Shown one piece after another: positions 6,988 to 8,294 of a DNA stretch of 8,294 bases (position 1 is its first letter; each line of letters starts with the position of its first letter). The DNA is from an uncultured Pseudomonadota bacterium. GTDB taxonomy: Bacteria > Pseudomonadota > Gammaproteobacteria > Burkholderiales > SG8-39. Under the pieces are notes generated by a model, which was not told the origin of the DNA, searched no databases, and worked only from the letters and a program-made list of their open reading frames with translations. The stretch covers positions 1 through 8,294 of the forward strand of contig CAIVVS010000349.1 of the NCBI GenBank assembly GCA_903909415.1. Reading direction: 5' to 3'. The translations under genes were made by a program, and so were the position numbers.

Positions 6988-7029
6988 AGGTCGCCGCATG
7001 AAGGTCGCCGCATGAGTCGCGCCGGATGA
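6984..7029 (+). other. Chain of three overlapping micro-ORFs at the gst-cca junction
   Basis: The 38 bases between gst and cca read as a relay of five-codon ORFs. GTG at 6984 overlaps the gst stop as GTGA and gives M-K-V-A-A, stopping at 6999-7001. ATG at 6998 overlaps that stop as ATGA and gives M-K-V-A-A, stopping at 7013-7015. ATG at 7012 overlaps again as ATGA and gives M-S-R-A-G, stopping at 7027-7029. The final ATGA at 7026 is the cca start. An AAGG seven bases before the starts at 6998 and 7012 can act as a ribosome-binding site. The layout is directly visible; that ribosomes terminate and reinitiate through it is inference. Confidence 0.5.
6985..7012 (+). repeat. 14-base tandem repeat, two perfect copies plus a degenerate third
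   Basis: TGAAGGTCGCCGCA is present at 6985-6998 and 6999-7012 without a mismatch. TGAGTCGCGCCGGA (7013-7026) looks like a diverged third copy, and the first bases of cca after its A (TGAAGATCTACGCC, 7027-7040) resemble a fourth. The unit probably arose by duplication of the cca start region. Because 14 is not a multiple of three, each copy shifts frame and creates a new stop/start overlap. Confidence 0.9.
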
Positions 7030-8294
7030 AGATCTACGCCGTCGGGGGCGCCGTGCGCGACGAGTTGCTGGGCCGCGCCGTGTCCGACCGCGACTACGTT
7101 GTGGTGGGCGCGACGCCCGACGAGATGGAGCAGCTCGGCTACCGCGCCGTCGGCAAGGACTTTCCGGTGTTCCTGCACCCGGATACGCACGAGGAGTACG
7201 CGCTGGCGCGCACCGAGCGCAAGGTGGCGCGCGGCTACAAGGGCTTCGAGTTCCACACCTCGCGCGAGGTGACGCTGGAGCAGGACCTGGCGCGCCGCGA
7301 CCTGACCATCAATGCGATCGCGCGCGACGAGCACGGCGCGCTGATCGACCCCTTCGGCGGCGAGCGCGACCTGCGCGCCGGGGTGCTGCGCCACGTGGGC
7401 GCGGCCTTCCTCGAGGACCCGGTGCGCATCCTGCGCGTGGCGCGCTTCGTCGCGCGCTTCGGCTTCCACATCGCGCCGGAGACGCTCGCGCTGATGCGCG
7501 GCATGGTCGAGGACGGCGAGGCCGACCACCTGGTGCCCGAGCGCGTCTGGCAGGAACTGGCCAAGGGCCTGATGGAGGCGCACCCGGAGCGCATGTTCGC
7601 CGCGCTGGCCGACTGCGGGCTGCTGGAGCGCCTGTTCCCGGCGGAGCACTTCGCGTACGCGCACGGCGAGCCGGCCAACGACATCACGCGCGCCTTCGTG
7701 GCCGCGCTGCGCCACGCCGCCCTGCACGGCATGGCGCTGCCGGTGCGCTTCGCGCTGCTGGCCGGGCCGCTGCTGCCCGACCCGCTGATGCGGGCCGCGG
7801 GCCGTCCGGGCGCCTCCTCCGCCGAGCGCGCGGCGCTGCTGGCCATGACCGGCCATGGCGACACCGCGCTGGAGCAGCTCGCGATCCGGCTGCGCGCGCC
7901 CAACGACTGCCGCGATGCCGCGCGCCTGTTCCTGCGCGCCGGCAACGACATGATCCACGTGCCGGCGCTGGATGCGGAAGCGCTGCTGTCGCTGGTCGAG
8001 CGCTGCGACGCCTTCCGCCGCCCCGAGCAGCTGGACGGCCTGGTGCTGGCCACGCAGGCCTGGCGCATCGGCGTGCTGGCGATGCCCGCCGGCATGCAGG
8101 ACACGGTGGACGCGGAACTGCCCGGCGCCGGAAGGCTGATCGCGGCGCTCGCCGTCGCGCGCGGCGTGGATGCGGCGGCGATCGCGCGCGCGCATCCCTC
8201 CGAGGTGGCCGCGCGGCTGCGCGAGGCGCGGGTGCGCGCGATCGCCGCGGCCGGCATCGGCGCCTGCATCGGCGCAGGAACCGGCGACGGGGGC
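7026..8294 (+). CDS. cca: CCA tRNA nucleotidyltransferase with degenerate HD domain (3' end outside window)
   Basis: The frame starts at ATG 7026 and is open to the last base (423 residues), so the stop is missing. The protein adds or repairs the 3'-terminal CCA of tRNAs from CTP and ATP. It matches the bacterial type-1 Cca of E. coli (412 residues): [12 protein letters not shown] (1-12), the metal-binding Asp21 and Asp23 in [29 protein letters not shown] (46-65), [10 protein letters not shown] (90-99), the EDPVR (130-134) template motif and PERVW (171-175). The region after about residue 205 aligns with the E. coli HD phosphohydrolase domain (for example [15 protein letters not shown], 288-302), but HDLGK is replaced by GPLLP (247-251) and the later His of FHD by Asn307. 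The CCA-adding activity should be intact, and the phosphodiesterase/phosphatase activity is probably lost. The start lacks a strong Shine-Dalgarno, so translation likely depends on coupling from upstream. Confidence 0.95.
   Translation, partial: MKIYAVGGAVRDELLGRAVSDRDYVVVGATPDEMEQLGYRAVGKDFPVFLHPDTHEEYALARTERKVARGYKGFEFHTSREVTLEQDLARRDLTINAIARDEHGALIDPFGGERDLRAGVLRHVGAAFLEDPVRILRVARFVARFGFHIAPETLALMRGMVEDGEADHLVPERVWQELAKGLMEAHPERMFAALADCGLLERLFPAEHFAYAHGEPANDITRAFVAALRHAALHGMALPVRFALLAGPLLPDPLMRAAGRPGASSAERAALLAMTGHGDTALEQLAIRLRAPNDCRDAARLFLRAGNDMIHVPALDAEALLSLVERCDAFRRPEQLDGLVLATQAWRIGVLAMPAGMQDTVDAELPGAGRLIAALAVARGVDAAAIARAHPSEVAARLREARVRAIAAAGIGACIGAGTGDGG

Noticed and set aside
6969..8195. 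Minus-strand open frame (408 codons) opposite cca
   Set aside because: Antisense shadow; the plus strand encodes all Cca motifs.

Overview
The window is GC-rich DNA with tightly packed genes and reads as the chromosome of a betaproteobacterium, probably Burkholderiales. That assignment is an inference from the GC bias, the protein families and the gene order: a Slt-type transglycosylase, an NDUFA9-like reductase, a GST and a Cca, with a 5-formyl-THF cyclo-ligase diverging from the transglycosylase. I see no insertion sequence, phage gene, CRISPR array, tRNA or rRNA. No gap between genes exceeds about 175 bases.

Left part (1-2228). An FAD-binding oxidase of the VAO/GlcD type is cut by the left edge and read on the minus strand. 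It diverges from a complete acyl-CoA synthetase (AMP-forming) on the plus strand. The 97-base gap between their starts carries a 9-base direct repeat and a TGCA-N5-TGCA dyad, and is the likely shared control region. The acyl-CoA synthetase converges on the next gene with a 15-base gap.

Middle (2244-5145). 5-formyltetrahydrofolate cyclo-ligase (minus) diverges from a soluble lytic murein transglycosylase (plus) across a 130-base, locally AT-rich promoter region.

Right part (5319-8294). Three genes run in the same direction: an NDUFA9-like NAD(P)-binding protein, a glutathione S-transferase family protein and a Cca tRNA nucleotidyltransferase that is still open at the right edge. They are probably one transcript starting near a TAAAAT box at 5259, with a small perfect hairpin in the leader.

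Two things stand out. First, the gst-cca junction is built from a 14-base tandem repeat. Its units turn the usual stop/start overlap into a chain of three micro-ORFs of five codons, each joined to the next by a GTGA or ATGA overlap, ending on the cca start codon. Second, the Cca keeps every nucleotidyltransferase motif, but its C-terminal HD phosphohydrolase domain has lost the His-Asp signature, so it is probably only a CCA-adding enzyme. Otherwise the window is ordinary housekeeping and catabolic DNA; I did not find a multi-gene novel system.
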